In this document: positions 47,792 through 58,428 of the stretch, in pieces
How the letters are laid out: each line of letters opens with the position of its first letter
Position numbering within the stretch: position 1 is the stretch's first letter
Origin: Argentina anserina
Lineage: Eukaryota > Streptophyta > Magnoliopsida > Rosales > Rosaceae
DNA length: 64,000 nucleotides
Direction: 5' to 3'
NCBI RefSeq assembly: GCF_933775445.1
Contig: NC_065877.1
Span: 7,130,001 to 7,194,000, forward strand
The notes under the pieces: model-generated
The model's input: the letters and a program-made list of their open reading frames with translations, nothing else
Told to the model about the DNA's origin: nothing
The model's database searches: none
Translations under genes and position numbers: made by a program

Positions 47792-48621
47792 ATGCCTACT
47801 TCCTCTCTTCTCTTTCCCTTATTATACATATTAGCCTCAGTCTCAATTACCAGCAATTCTTCACCCTCTTCTTCTATGTATATACATTACTCTATTCTTT
47901 AATGAACTATTCTTTGTATTGGGTTTTTAATTGAAATTTTGGTTGCAGATGGGGCTCAACTCATTTTAGTGAATAACTGCAAAGAGAGCATATGGCCTGG
48001 TATACTTGGAAGTGCAGGCTTAGCTACCCCCCAAAGCGGCGGTTTCCATCTCGGAAGTGGTGAAGAAGTAGTTCTTGATGCGCCTGAAAATGGTCAGGAA
48101 GGATATGGGGTAGGCAGGGTTGCACCTTTGACAGTAATGGTAAAGGTAACTGTGAAACAGGTGACTGTTCCGGCCAATTGCATTGCCAAGGAAAAAAGGT
48201 ATCCCTCCAGCAACTGTGGTCGAAATGACACTGGGATCATCAAATTCACCACTCCATTTTTATGATGTGAGCTTGGTCGATGGCTTCAATTTGCCGGTGT
48301 CCATGAAACCTGTTGGGGGTGGAATAGGTTGCGGTGTTTCTTCATGTGAAGTTGACTTGAACATATGCTGCCCCATCTGCATTGGAAGTAAGGAGAGGAG
48401 GCAAGGTGGTAGGGTGTAAGAGTGCTTGCTTGGCTATGCAGTCTGCCAAGTATTGCTGCACTGGAGACTTTGCAAATCCAAACAGTTGCAAGCCAACTCT
48501 TTTTTCTCATCTATTTAAGGCTATATGCCCCAAGGCTTATAGCTATGCTTTTGATGACTCTTCAAGCCTTAACAGATGCAGGGCTTCACGGTATGTCATC
48601 ACTTTCTGTCCTCCCCAATGA
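47792..48621 (+). pseudogene. Thaumatin-like protein (PR-5 family), frameshifted
   Basis: A signal-peptide-like first exon starts at the ATG at 47792, and the mature part begins after an AG at 47948 with [20 protein letters not shown]. The frame then changes near 48088, so the central part reads in another frame, including the family-typical GKGNC/TGDCSG region and [11 protein letters not shown]. It changes again near 48400, after which the C-terminal part ([31 protein letters not shown], then [14 protein letters not shown]) follows to the stop at 48621. The two shifts and an unclear first-exon junction point to a pseudogene, or to assembly errors. Family members are secreted, disulfide-rich defence or stress proteins. 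Confidence 0.8.
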
Positions 48622-48854
48622 AAATTGGCTAAAAGGGATTGGAGCCAGTCCTATTCCGCTTGTCAACTATGCTTGTGGTTTTGTATTTTTTTTTCTTATT
48701 ATAAGCAAATGGAACAGGTAGAACTTGGCAGGGACGGATCTAGGAATGAAAACATGGGTAGGCTGAATTTGCCTTATGAATGAACAAAGTTATTTTGAAA
48801 AAACAAATTGACATAATATGTATTCTTTTTAAGGAATACCGATATCACCTAATA

Positions 48855-48886
<32 letters not shown>

Positions 48887-48887
48887 G
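48855..48887. repeat. (AC)n(AT)n compound microsatellite inside the hAT element
   Basis: ACACACACACACACAC followed by ATATATATATAT within the 3' non-coding end of the element. Confidence 0.9.
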
Positions 48888-48949
48888 TATCATTCAAAGT
48901 TAAATAGTCAATACAAATACAAATCAAATTATTTAAATTGTAGCATTTG

Positions 48950-51158
48950 TTTACTTAAAGCATAAAACTCATCGATAACACAATATGAATCAATAGTATG
49001 AACAATGTCTTTCTCCATATGCACTGTCATTAAATCAGCAAAAAAATCATCACTCATCTTAGTTCGAAGTCGGTCTTAATAATCTTCATAGATGAAAAAG
49101 CTCTCTCTGTTGTAGCTGTAGAAACATGAAGAGCCATCACTAAACGGACTAGTCTTTCAATCAACATAAATGGTGTTCTTGTTCTAACAAATTCTTGACA
49201 CAACTTTGAAATGGTGCAGAGATTCTGAATTTCCTGAAGTTCAGAAAAATTGATACTCAAAATGCTCAAACTCATTTCTTAAATCATCCAAATCGGGTAC
49301 ATCATGAGGATAATATTTCTCAGCCAAATTACAGATGTTGTCAATGTCAAATGATTGGAAATCAAATCGAGGATCCAATGAAGAACTAAAAACCTAAAGC
49401 TCCCTTGTTTTCTCATTCAATCTAGTATTTAGTTCCATCAATTGAAAATCAATTACGACATAAACTACTTGAACACGATAATAATGCTCAATGGTAACAC
49501 AATTCAGTTGTTGAGAAGGATGACCTGTACCTTCCAAATAAGGAGCATTAAAATCTGGAGCAACAATGACATGTGAGGCACAAAATGACACAACACTAGC
49601 AAGGAAACCAACCCAACCATCTTCTCTCAACTTTTCAAGTTGACCCTTCGTGCTTGAAACTAGATTCATGGCATTTATAATTTCTTGAGATTGTTCTTGC
49701 AGTGACTTACAAAGAGCATTTGTGATTCTCATAATTTTCCCCATCAATAATAAACAAAACACAAAATCAAATGATCTTATAGCTCTAAAAGCACCCAAAG
49801 CTTGTCCATGTATTTTTCCAATAAGACCATTATCAATCATGTTTTTGAAAACAAAACTAGTTGAATTAAACAATTTCATCAAGTTCTTAATAGAATAATA
49901 CCTTGAACTCCACCGAGTAGCTCCCTCTCTTTGTAGATTACATGTCTGATTAGCTCCCTTGCCAGTTTCAAGTTCCCCAGTAGCAATTTGTTCCACAACT
50001 TCAACTTCTTGAATGCATTTCAACTCATAAACGTTCTTAGAAAATGAGTCGATAACATTAATGATACTAGTCAACATCTCAAAAAACAAGTACACCACAT
50101 CTCCATCTGTAGCTGATGTATTCAAAGCTATTTGTAGGCGATGAGCAAAACAATGTACATAGTATGCGTATGGGCATTCTTGCAAAAATAATGCTTGCAA
50201 TCCATTCCATTGACCACACATGTTGCTAGCACCATCATATCTTTGGTCTCTCAAATTTTCAACTCGAAGATTGTATTTAGTGAAAACCTTGTCAATCTTA
50301 TTCTTAAGAGTTGCTGCACCAGTATCACTAACACTTACAACATGAAAAAATCGTTCACGAACAAACCCTTGAAAATAAACAAATCTCAAGATGATAGTCA
50401 TTTGATCTTTTTTACCCTCATTTAGTGATTCATCCATAAGTATACAAAACTTGGAACCCCTAAGCTCTTCGCATATCTTTTTTCTAACTCTTTTGGCAAA
50501 AATATTAAGAATCTGTTTCTGAATACCTGGAGCAGTATAACTAGCATTTGCAGAGGCATTTTTTAAGGTGACCTTTGCAACTTCCTCATTCATTCTCCTA
50601 TATGAATCCACAATTTCAATAATATTGCCATGATTAGATGACTCGATAGATTCATCATCACCTCTAAAAGCAAGTGCTTGCTTTGCCATCAATCTTATAG
50701 CCTCTACTGTAGCCCTAAGCCGCAACCGATTTTGTTGTACCAATTTTGCTAGTTGTGGATTTATTGCTTTTTCAATATGCCCACACACATGTTTCAAGCT
50801 CAGCCAATCTTGTATAGCTTTATCATGTGCTGATCCAGTCTTCCTGATATGCTTCCTAAAACAATATGCCTTATCATTCTCAGAGTACTCAAGCCAAAGA
50901 TATTTTTCAAACCACTTCCCATTCAATCTGCGATCTTGATCTCCATAAAGATGTGATTGATACTCTTCTAGTTTTGGTTGATAAGGACCATACAAAACAT
51001 ATCTTTTTCAAAATTACATCTTGCTCATTAATATTACATGAAGAGATTGTAGGACGTTTTCCCGGATCACGTTCAATATAATTAGCATTAATTAGTTGAC
51101 ACTCAATTGTTGGAGAAACAAAAGGCTCTTGCTCATCTAAGCTTGGAATATCAGGCAC
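48950..51158 (-). pseudogene. hAT transposase with TTF-type zinc finger, DUF4371 and dimerisation domain, inactivated
   Basis: Transcribed right to left. The N-terminal part (51158-51000) with NYIERDPGKRP is out of frame with the TTF-finger and DUF4371 region beginning GPYQPKLEEY (about 50990), so a frameshift lies near 51000. The longest frame (50995-49394) holds the catalytic-core landmarks: MDESLNEGKKDQM, RYDGASNMCGQWNGLQ, YVHCFAHRLQIAL and GATRWSSRYYS. A stop at 49394 and further frameshifts near 49260 and 49070 separate the dimerisation domain (LVRLVMALHVSTATTERAFS). The transposase is therefore non-functional. Confidence 0.85.
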
Positions 51159-52015
51159 GTGAACATCATTTCTCTGAAAAATATGAATTTACATTCTTTT
51201 GAAATTTCTAAGGCCTAGGATTTTGAGATTGATCTGCCATTGGAACTAAGAACAAAAGCAAACAAAAACCATCAGAACAAAAGTAATTACAAAAAGCTAA
51301 CAATCATGCCAATTCAGTTTGTATACATCCTATATAAGAAACAAAGGAAAAAAGTGACAAAGACACAAAGTTACATCTGCCCAAAAGAAAGCAATAATTA
51401 TATCCCTTCAACTTTCTAACTCTAAAACAATGTCAATTCAGTTTGAAGCAGCTTTTCTTATAGTGGGAGTATTACCACAGTGCGTTAGTGCCAACGGTAA
51501 AAGCTTAAACCCTTGGCCTAATTCTTAATCTTTTGTCTATATCACTATATCTAAACAAACAACAACATTACAATAACAATCCTTAAAAAACAATCAGATT
51601 TACAAATCTTGAAAGCCTCAAATAACAAATCTTGGAAACCTAATTAACAAACCCAATTTGTCAAAAAACCTAATTAACAAATCTTGAGAAATAGATATGA
51701 ATCAATACCTGGGATTGTTTGATCAATAGGATTAAAGATGATGATTTTCCCAATAAAGTGATTAGAGTTTTAGAGACACAAAAAACTGTAAAGTATTGAG
51801 ATGAGAGAGAGCCTTGGAGCGGGAGGAAAGACATAGTCTCGACTCTCTCAACCTATTTTTTCTAATCTCTTTTTTTTGTGTTATGCTTAACATATAATAA
51901 AAGTTGGGGTTCCTTTGAAAAAATAGGGTGGGCTGCAGCAAACCCCAACCCACATTTGCATCGTGCCTGGAACTTGGGTTATCTCAGAGTCGTTTCAAAC
52001 TTTTCAAAGGCCTTG

Positions 52016-55000
52016 TGTAACGACCTTAAAATTTCGAGCATGAAAACTCAAAATATTAAAGTCGTACAACACTAAAACAATCTCAACGAATCAAAATCGT
52101 TTAAATGCACAGTGGATCATTACTGAGTTCACAATACAACTCAGGCAACCAATTATTACAAACCCAATTTATAATTCCACATTACATAAAATGGAAATGT
52201 ATAATCCTCACAAGAAAGTCGCACAAAATCCTCACACAAGTTGGAACTAAATATCTTCAAGTCCTCTGAGCGGTCCGTCAATTCCCGCTAATCCACACCT
52301 GCGGAGTATCCACTACACCATCGAATTGGTGCACCGGGATTGTAAACACAAACCCGGTAAGGTTTAAAGCTCGTATGAGTAAAATGATAATATAACTCGC
52401 ATATCAATATATACGAAAATCCACTACACAACAATATAAATGCACTCATGAGTCAATGGACGGCCCATCTGGTTGTCCCAAAAATATATGAAATAAAAGT
52501 GCTCATGAGAAATCGGGCAACCCTTCTGGTTACCCAAATACATTTATAATACGGGTACTAATGAACTCTTGTACACATCTGTTACCCCTCACTTAGTACA
52601 CCGCCGATATTGGGTAACCACCTGCTACTCAACATCAAAACAATATGAGTACTCATGAGCAGATAACCACCTGTTACCTCTCAAGCAGTACTCCGGCAGA
52701 CAGACTAGAGCTCTAACTGTATCGTAACTTTCGCCCGGCCAAAGACTAGGTTCCGACATGCCAATCACGTACAATAATCACACCTCATATTGTACAAAAA
52801 TGAAGTTCGAAGACAAATCAACATTTTAACAATCTCCATGTTAAAATCACGTACAATAATCACACCTCATATTGTACAAAAATCAAGTCCGAAGACAAAT
52901 CAACATTTTAACAATCTCCATGTTAAAATCACGTACAATAATCACACCTCATATTGTACAAATTAAAATCACATGCTCGATATACAATCTCGTTATCAAA
53001 ATGACATTATCACGATAAAATCATAACAGTGTATTATATAGCAAACTATATATATATGTACCTATTTACCATTTATACAACATATATAATCCGCTATATC
53101 ATATACATGTCATATTTCATAAACACGTCCGAAGACAAAACGTTTTAACACACCATGTTAAAACAATGTACAATAATCACACCTCATATTATATAAATTA
53201 AATCACATGCTCAATATTTAATTCTCGTCATTGAAATGACCAATTTCAATAAATTTATAACAGTATATAATATAGCAAACTATATATATATATATGTACT
53301 TATTACCATTTATACAATATATATGTAATTCACTATATCGTATACATGTCGTAATTCAATATTAAAAACTCTTGCAACATCTTGAATCTCCACAAGGGTA
53401 GATTCGTAAATATGTGAGATTTTACTCACCTTATCAACTCGAGCGTAATTCCACAATTTCCGAAGTTAAATAATTTCCTTGATTTATTGATCACCTTGAA
53501 AAGATAAGAAAAGAATTTAGAAACGTTTCATAAACCTTTAAATGCCGAAACAGTAATAATCTGTTACTGTTCAGCAATTTCCGGTTTTACGAATGTACTG
53601 TTCACCGAGTACTATTCACTGCGTACTATTCATGTATTTACTATTCATGTATTACTGTACAAATACACATCCCTTACGTATTCTTGTATGAGTACATAAT
53701 GTTTACGTATTTCTGTACGTACGAATACTATTTAAATGTAAATACTGTCTTTGTAAATAATAATTACTGAATTACCCTTCTGAAATTGCTTTTTACATTT
53801 ACTGAAAGTAATTACATTTACATTTACCGTACGTAAATAAAATTTACATTTACCGTACGTAAATTACTTTTACACGTAAAAATAAATTACAAATTTACCC
53901 TTCGGAACACTGTTCACGCGCCGCCGCACGTGGCGGCGCGTGGGGTACACGCGCCACCTCCGGCAGGCCGCGCGTGGCGCCCACGCGCCACTCACTGTGG
54001 TAGCCCGTGAGACACACGTGCCGACACCAATCACGGCGCGTATCACGCCACCGCCGCCCCCAAAACCTTTCTCTCCTCTTCCTCCTCCTTCCTACGGTCT
54101 CAAACCACTCCTAGGCTAACACACGCAGCCACACGCGACGCCCAAGGCGGCGGTAACCCCTCCTCCTCCCACATAACCCCTCCTCCTCCCACACCTCCGA
54201 TCTTCCTCCAATCAATCCAAAAATTCATCAACAATCACAACCAACCCATCAATTATATCAAATCATACCTTAATTGAAGTTTAGAACTCCAATTTAGCAC
54301 CGGAGAAGCTCGGATCGTCGGCGGTGTTCCATCTCTCGGAATGAACTTGAGTTGATGCGATATGGCCCCCCAATCGCTTGTAGATGGTTCTAAAGGTAAG
54401 AATCGATGTCAAGGCGCCCTCCTCCAAGCTCTTGCGTAGCCGGAGATGATGGGTCGTGCAGCGGCGAGTTGCAGCAGCTTGGTACGATTCGGAGAAGCTT
54501 CGGCATGGCTCACCTTGGCGTGTCGCGTCCAGGGGTGGCTGCAGGAGATCGAGCGGCGCACTTGGGATGGGCGGTGCGACTCACGGCGCTCGGAGAGGCG
54601 AGATCGGCGCCGAAGGAAGAGAGGGCTCGGGGGAGAAAATCGCGAGGGGTGAGGGAGAGAAAGGGAGGTGCGGGTGAGAAAGAAGAAGTGGGTTTCCGAA
54701 AATGGAAACCCTACTTGACAAAGTTTCCTTTTATACCCCCCCTCTAAAATCGGAAACTAACTTCCGTCATTAATAACTTTTACGTACGACGTCCGATTCG
54801 AACGTGTGACGTGTCCACGAACTCGTATCGACGAGCTCTACAACCTTCGTGAAGGAAGTTTTCGTAACCGAGCGACGGAATAAAAGTCGATATATACGTT
54901 GTGGTAACGTTTCGTTTTTTTTCTAATTAAACGTTCCGATAACGTTTTCGTTTTCAATTTCTGACGTCACAAAACGGAACGAACACGATTTAATATTTTT

Positions 55001-55059
55001 GAAAACTTATAACTTTAGAAATAGTCTATTAAATCGTCCTGAAAAATCGGGTTATTACT
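52016..55059 (-). repeat. 3' LTR of gypsy element 2
   Basis: 3044 bp. It contains the AATCCCGGTGCACC landmark, an 82-bp tandem unit (about 52766-52965), GC-rich MITE-like coding-free promoter segment (53900-54700), and a TATA box read on the minus strand (TATAAAAGG, 54735-54727). The outer-most inner base differs from the usual TTACA terminus. Confidence 0.9.
52766..52965 (-). repeat. 82-bp tandem repeat in the LTR
   Basis: CACGTACAATAATCACACCT recurs at about 52766, 52848 and 52930, an 82-bp unit with roughly 2.4 copies. The same array is present in the other LTR near 59179-59380. Element 1 LTRs have only two TACAATATGATGTGAGATTA copies. Confidence 0.85.
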
Positions 55060-55060
55060 T

Positions 55061-55072
55061 TCTACCCCCCTT
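55061..55072 (-). other. Polypurine tract of gypsy element 2
   Basis: AAGGGGGGTAGA on the minus strand beside the 3' LTR, as in element 1. Confidence 0.8.
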
Positions 55073-58000
55073 AAAGGAATTTCGTCCCGAAATTCAAGTT
55101 TAGTCAACAAACAACTGTGGATATCTTGTCTTCATATCCGACTCTAGCTCCAAGGTTGCATCACCTTCATCATGATGGCTCCACAACACCTTGACTTGTT
55201 CTACTTCCTTCCTCCAAAGCTTCTCGTGGATCTATCCAAAATTACAACCGGCTTAATAACAAAACTGGTATTTCCCTTCACCTCAATGGTGCTATTATCG
55301 ATCATATGCGACTCATCTGGTACCTACTTTCTCAACATAGAAATGTGGAAGGCGTTGTGAACGCCCGACATGCTAGTAGACAAGGCTATTCGATATGCTA
55401 GTTTTTCCACCTTATCGATAATTTCAAGGGTGCCATGTCAATGCTAGAATGGTAACTATTGTTGTAAGCAACTCAATCGATCCTCAAATGATCTTCCCAG
55501 CTACCTATCATATCCAGCCTATAAGCTCTCAGCATATCCTCCATTGCCTCAACTTCTTCCAAACAGACAGTCTGTCACGTGTTCTAACATTAACAGCCAC
55601 ATGTGAGTCACCAAACTATAATGATGTTCTCGGTAGAGATGTCAACATACCCTTTTGTCTAATTCACCACTCCCTTGCGGTTATCAGACAATTCTCGCGT
55701 CATGAACTTACCCCTCACCACTAAGCATGGTCAAAACTCTCGACATCTAACACGAGTCTAAATCAATGTTTAACACATGCCTACTACTTGCATCACACAC
55801 ATCGGTTTTCAAGGAAATCATACTTTTATCCACAACAGTACCGTTATGACTTCACCTCAACGCATCGCTAAAACCATGAACCAACCATTCCTTTCAAACC
55901 ACAAAACAATCTGCTTTCGTAATCATCTTGTTAAAACCATCAAAAGTTGTCGTGCATGATACTCACCTAAGCACCATATTTGTATCGGCAACACGATAAA
56001 GAAGTCTTAACTCATCAAGTCCACGACCACCTCAGAACACCACCTTGGACTAAGAATTACTCTCGATTAGTACACCAGAGTATAGATTAATATACTCACA
56101 AGGCAGTAGAGAACCTTTACCGCCACTCCAAGAGTGATGCATCATGCATCCTACTACCCTCATCAAAACTTACCGTCGAAAATTAATTTCAGCTTCTTGC
56201 TTCCATGAGTGGTGTGCCATAATTTACGAGTCATACAAAGGAGGTATTTTATCCCCCAATGGTGGGACATGTAAATTAAGTGAATTTACAGCGCAAAATC
56301 CAACAAGACCACAACTGAGATATACTTTACCCCCTGGTCCATACATGCCTCAATGCATGGCATACAGCCCCACACAACGCCTCAGTGGCATCATCTAAAG
56401 TACTGGTTTCCCCCACCATTGTTGTACTAATAAGTTCTGAAATCAATTCAACAACAGAAGCCGGATATTGGGTCCACTGTCTCCTCAAAACTAACCTTAA
56501 ATGATTACTACACCACCACTCTAAACCGTTGTTTCTTTACTTTCATTAAGAACTCTCATGGCCAACGCATTCGGCCAAAATAACTTCTCTGCAAACAGTA
56601 ATATAATTGATTACTCTTTATCGTAAAATTTATCCCTTGTTGACATGTCAGTCGACTTCACCTTATTCAACAATAAAAATCTGATGCATAGAGGGAAAAG
56701 AACCTCTAAGTCTCTAACACTAACACCACTTTCACTCGAAAAGAAAATTTTGGTCCTCAACCATTTCTTTACCAGTTGGAAGGTGTTTGTCACGACAAAT
56801 TCGTTAGAACACCACTAAGCTGAGGTCATCCATATCTTACCTTCGATAGAGTTACTTCACTGCCATTGCGTCTCGTTTGGACCTATGGTATTGTGAAGTT
56901 CCAATCCCCAACACCAAAATGATTAAATCCTGAAAGATCAGCGTTTTGATTTAAATGCTCATCTAGTAAATAATTAATTCATGTCGCCACGTTGAGATTT
57001 CTCCATCACCTTAAATTTCTTGCTCGGCCAAGAACAATGTGTAACATCAATTGTCTATAGCTAAACCAAAACAAGTTGGAATGCCACATCGACAAAATGT
57101 GAATCTCAATTCAATAATTGTATTACCACCTTAAGAACGTATCACACAATTCATCAATCCTAAGAAATTGATACATAGTCTTGATGGTCACCAAAATCAT
57201 TTCCCTATAATCCAGCCACAACCGCATGAGACTACTTTCTTATTCACGAATAACACCGGCACAACTCAAGGTGAGACAATAGGTCTGATGAACCCTAGGT
57301 CTAAGAGACTATCTATCCGTGCTTCCAATTCTTTAAACTCGTTCTGTCTCAATCTCATAAGGCGCCTTCGATACAGGTGCTATAACAGTCACACCGTCAA
57401 TAAAAAATCGACAACTCTCCCGAAGGTAAACTCAGTATCTCATGAAATGTCTCACTATACTCGGATCTCACAACATTGTCTGTGATAGCTACTTCTAGAT
57501 CCACAGACTCCTCATTGCCAAGACTCAAGCTCTCATGGCATTATCCGACTCGAGTCAAAGATACGAAACATTGGTTTCCTGGGTCTATGAAAGAACCCAC
57601 CATGTCAAAACAATCAATCACCGCGTACTGCGGACTCAACCAATCAATTCATATGATCACATCATAGGTGTGATCCGAAATCACGATCAAATAAGCAGAG
57701 AACTCTCCACTTCCAATCACAATAGGACAAGCCTTTCATTGTCTCCAATTCGAGGAACACTCCAAACGCGAAGTGACACATAATGGGTTTCTCATAGATG
57801 TAGGAATCAATCCTAACATCTCCTCTACCGAACTAACAATAAAAGAGTGTCGATATCATCTTCTTTTCTTTCTCAGAGTACTCAATCATCTCAAAGTAAA
57901 TTCTGATGTTCTCGATCCAGTGGTCCGTTACCATATGATCCAAGACTCCATGAAATAACGGCGCTGACAGACCATTAAGGTCCTTGCTCAACTTAACACA

Positions 58001-58210
58001 CGATTATTGTCTCTAATGACAGCAGCAGGGTCAACCTGTTCTGCCCGTGGAGCAGCCTCCTCGTAAAGATTCTCCACATTGCGAACTCGGCCTGCAACCC
58101 TACCTCGGCTGCGACCTCTCGTCCGTCCTCGGCCATTTCCACGGCCATTTTCCAATTTCATCACCTTAAAACACCTAATCAATACAGGTGAAATCTTGAA
58201 TCTGAACAAA
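55073..58210 (-). pseudogene. Decayed gag-pol remnant of gypsy element 2
   Basis: Minus strand. The gag N-terminus (58209-57988) keeps the RG-rich segment and VRNVENLYEEAAP. Gag continues to about 57850, where the sequence jumps to the protease region (near GLIP/IRID), so about 0.8 kb of gag and the zinc knuckles present in element 1 is deleted. Protease (57840-57480) and RT (57400-57100; YRE and TIK-like pieces) are readable only across frameshifts. Integrase fragments, including the segment matching FAYNNSYHSS, lie near 55440-55480. Many stops are present. No intact domain remains. Confidence 0.8.
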
Positions 58211-58413
58211 TAGATCCAACATGAAACTCCAGAAGAAGATGAATCATCGAAGTATCATCACGATACTTCCTAGAGGACCAAACCATATGGTATGGCTCCT
58301 AACACTCTCGCGTACCCGACGACATATCAATACCGAGGAGCATGTGATGGGTGCCCGCCTGCAGTCGGATCATCGCTCCTGGATGATATTGATAATCGCC
58401 AAATACGCAACTA

Positions 58414-58426
58414 GGCTCTGATACCA
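58414..58426 (-). other. Primer binding site of gypsy element 2
   Basis: TGGTATCAGAGCC on the minus strand, two bases inside the LTR, as in element 1. Confidence 0.9.
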
Positions 58427-58428
58427 AC

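Larger units (their letters stand above)
48729..51969 (-). mobile_element. hAT transposon (DUF4371/ZMYM1-like transposase), degraded
   Basis: 3241 bp with imperfect inverted ends, CAGGGACGGATCTAGG on the left and CAGGCACG on the right (reversed). It is flanked by a perfect 8-bp duplication GAACTTGG (48721-48728 and 51970-51977). The minus strand encodes a degraded hAT transposase. The right end lies 38 bp from the second gypsy element. Confidence 0.88.

Noticed and set aside
52766..52965. Regularly spaced repeats resembling a CRISPR array
   Set aside because: The unit is a tandem 82-bp duplication with near-identical spacers inside a plant LTR, which excludes a CRISPR array.
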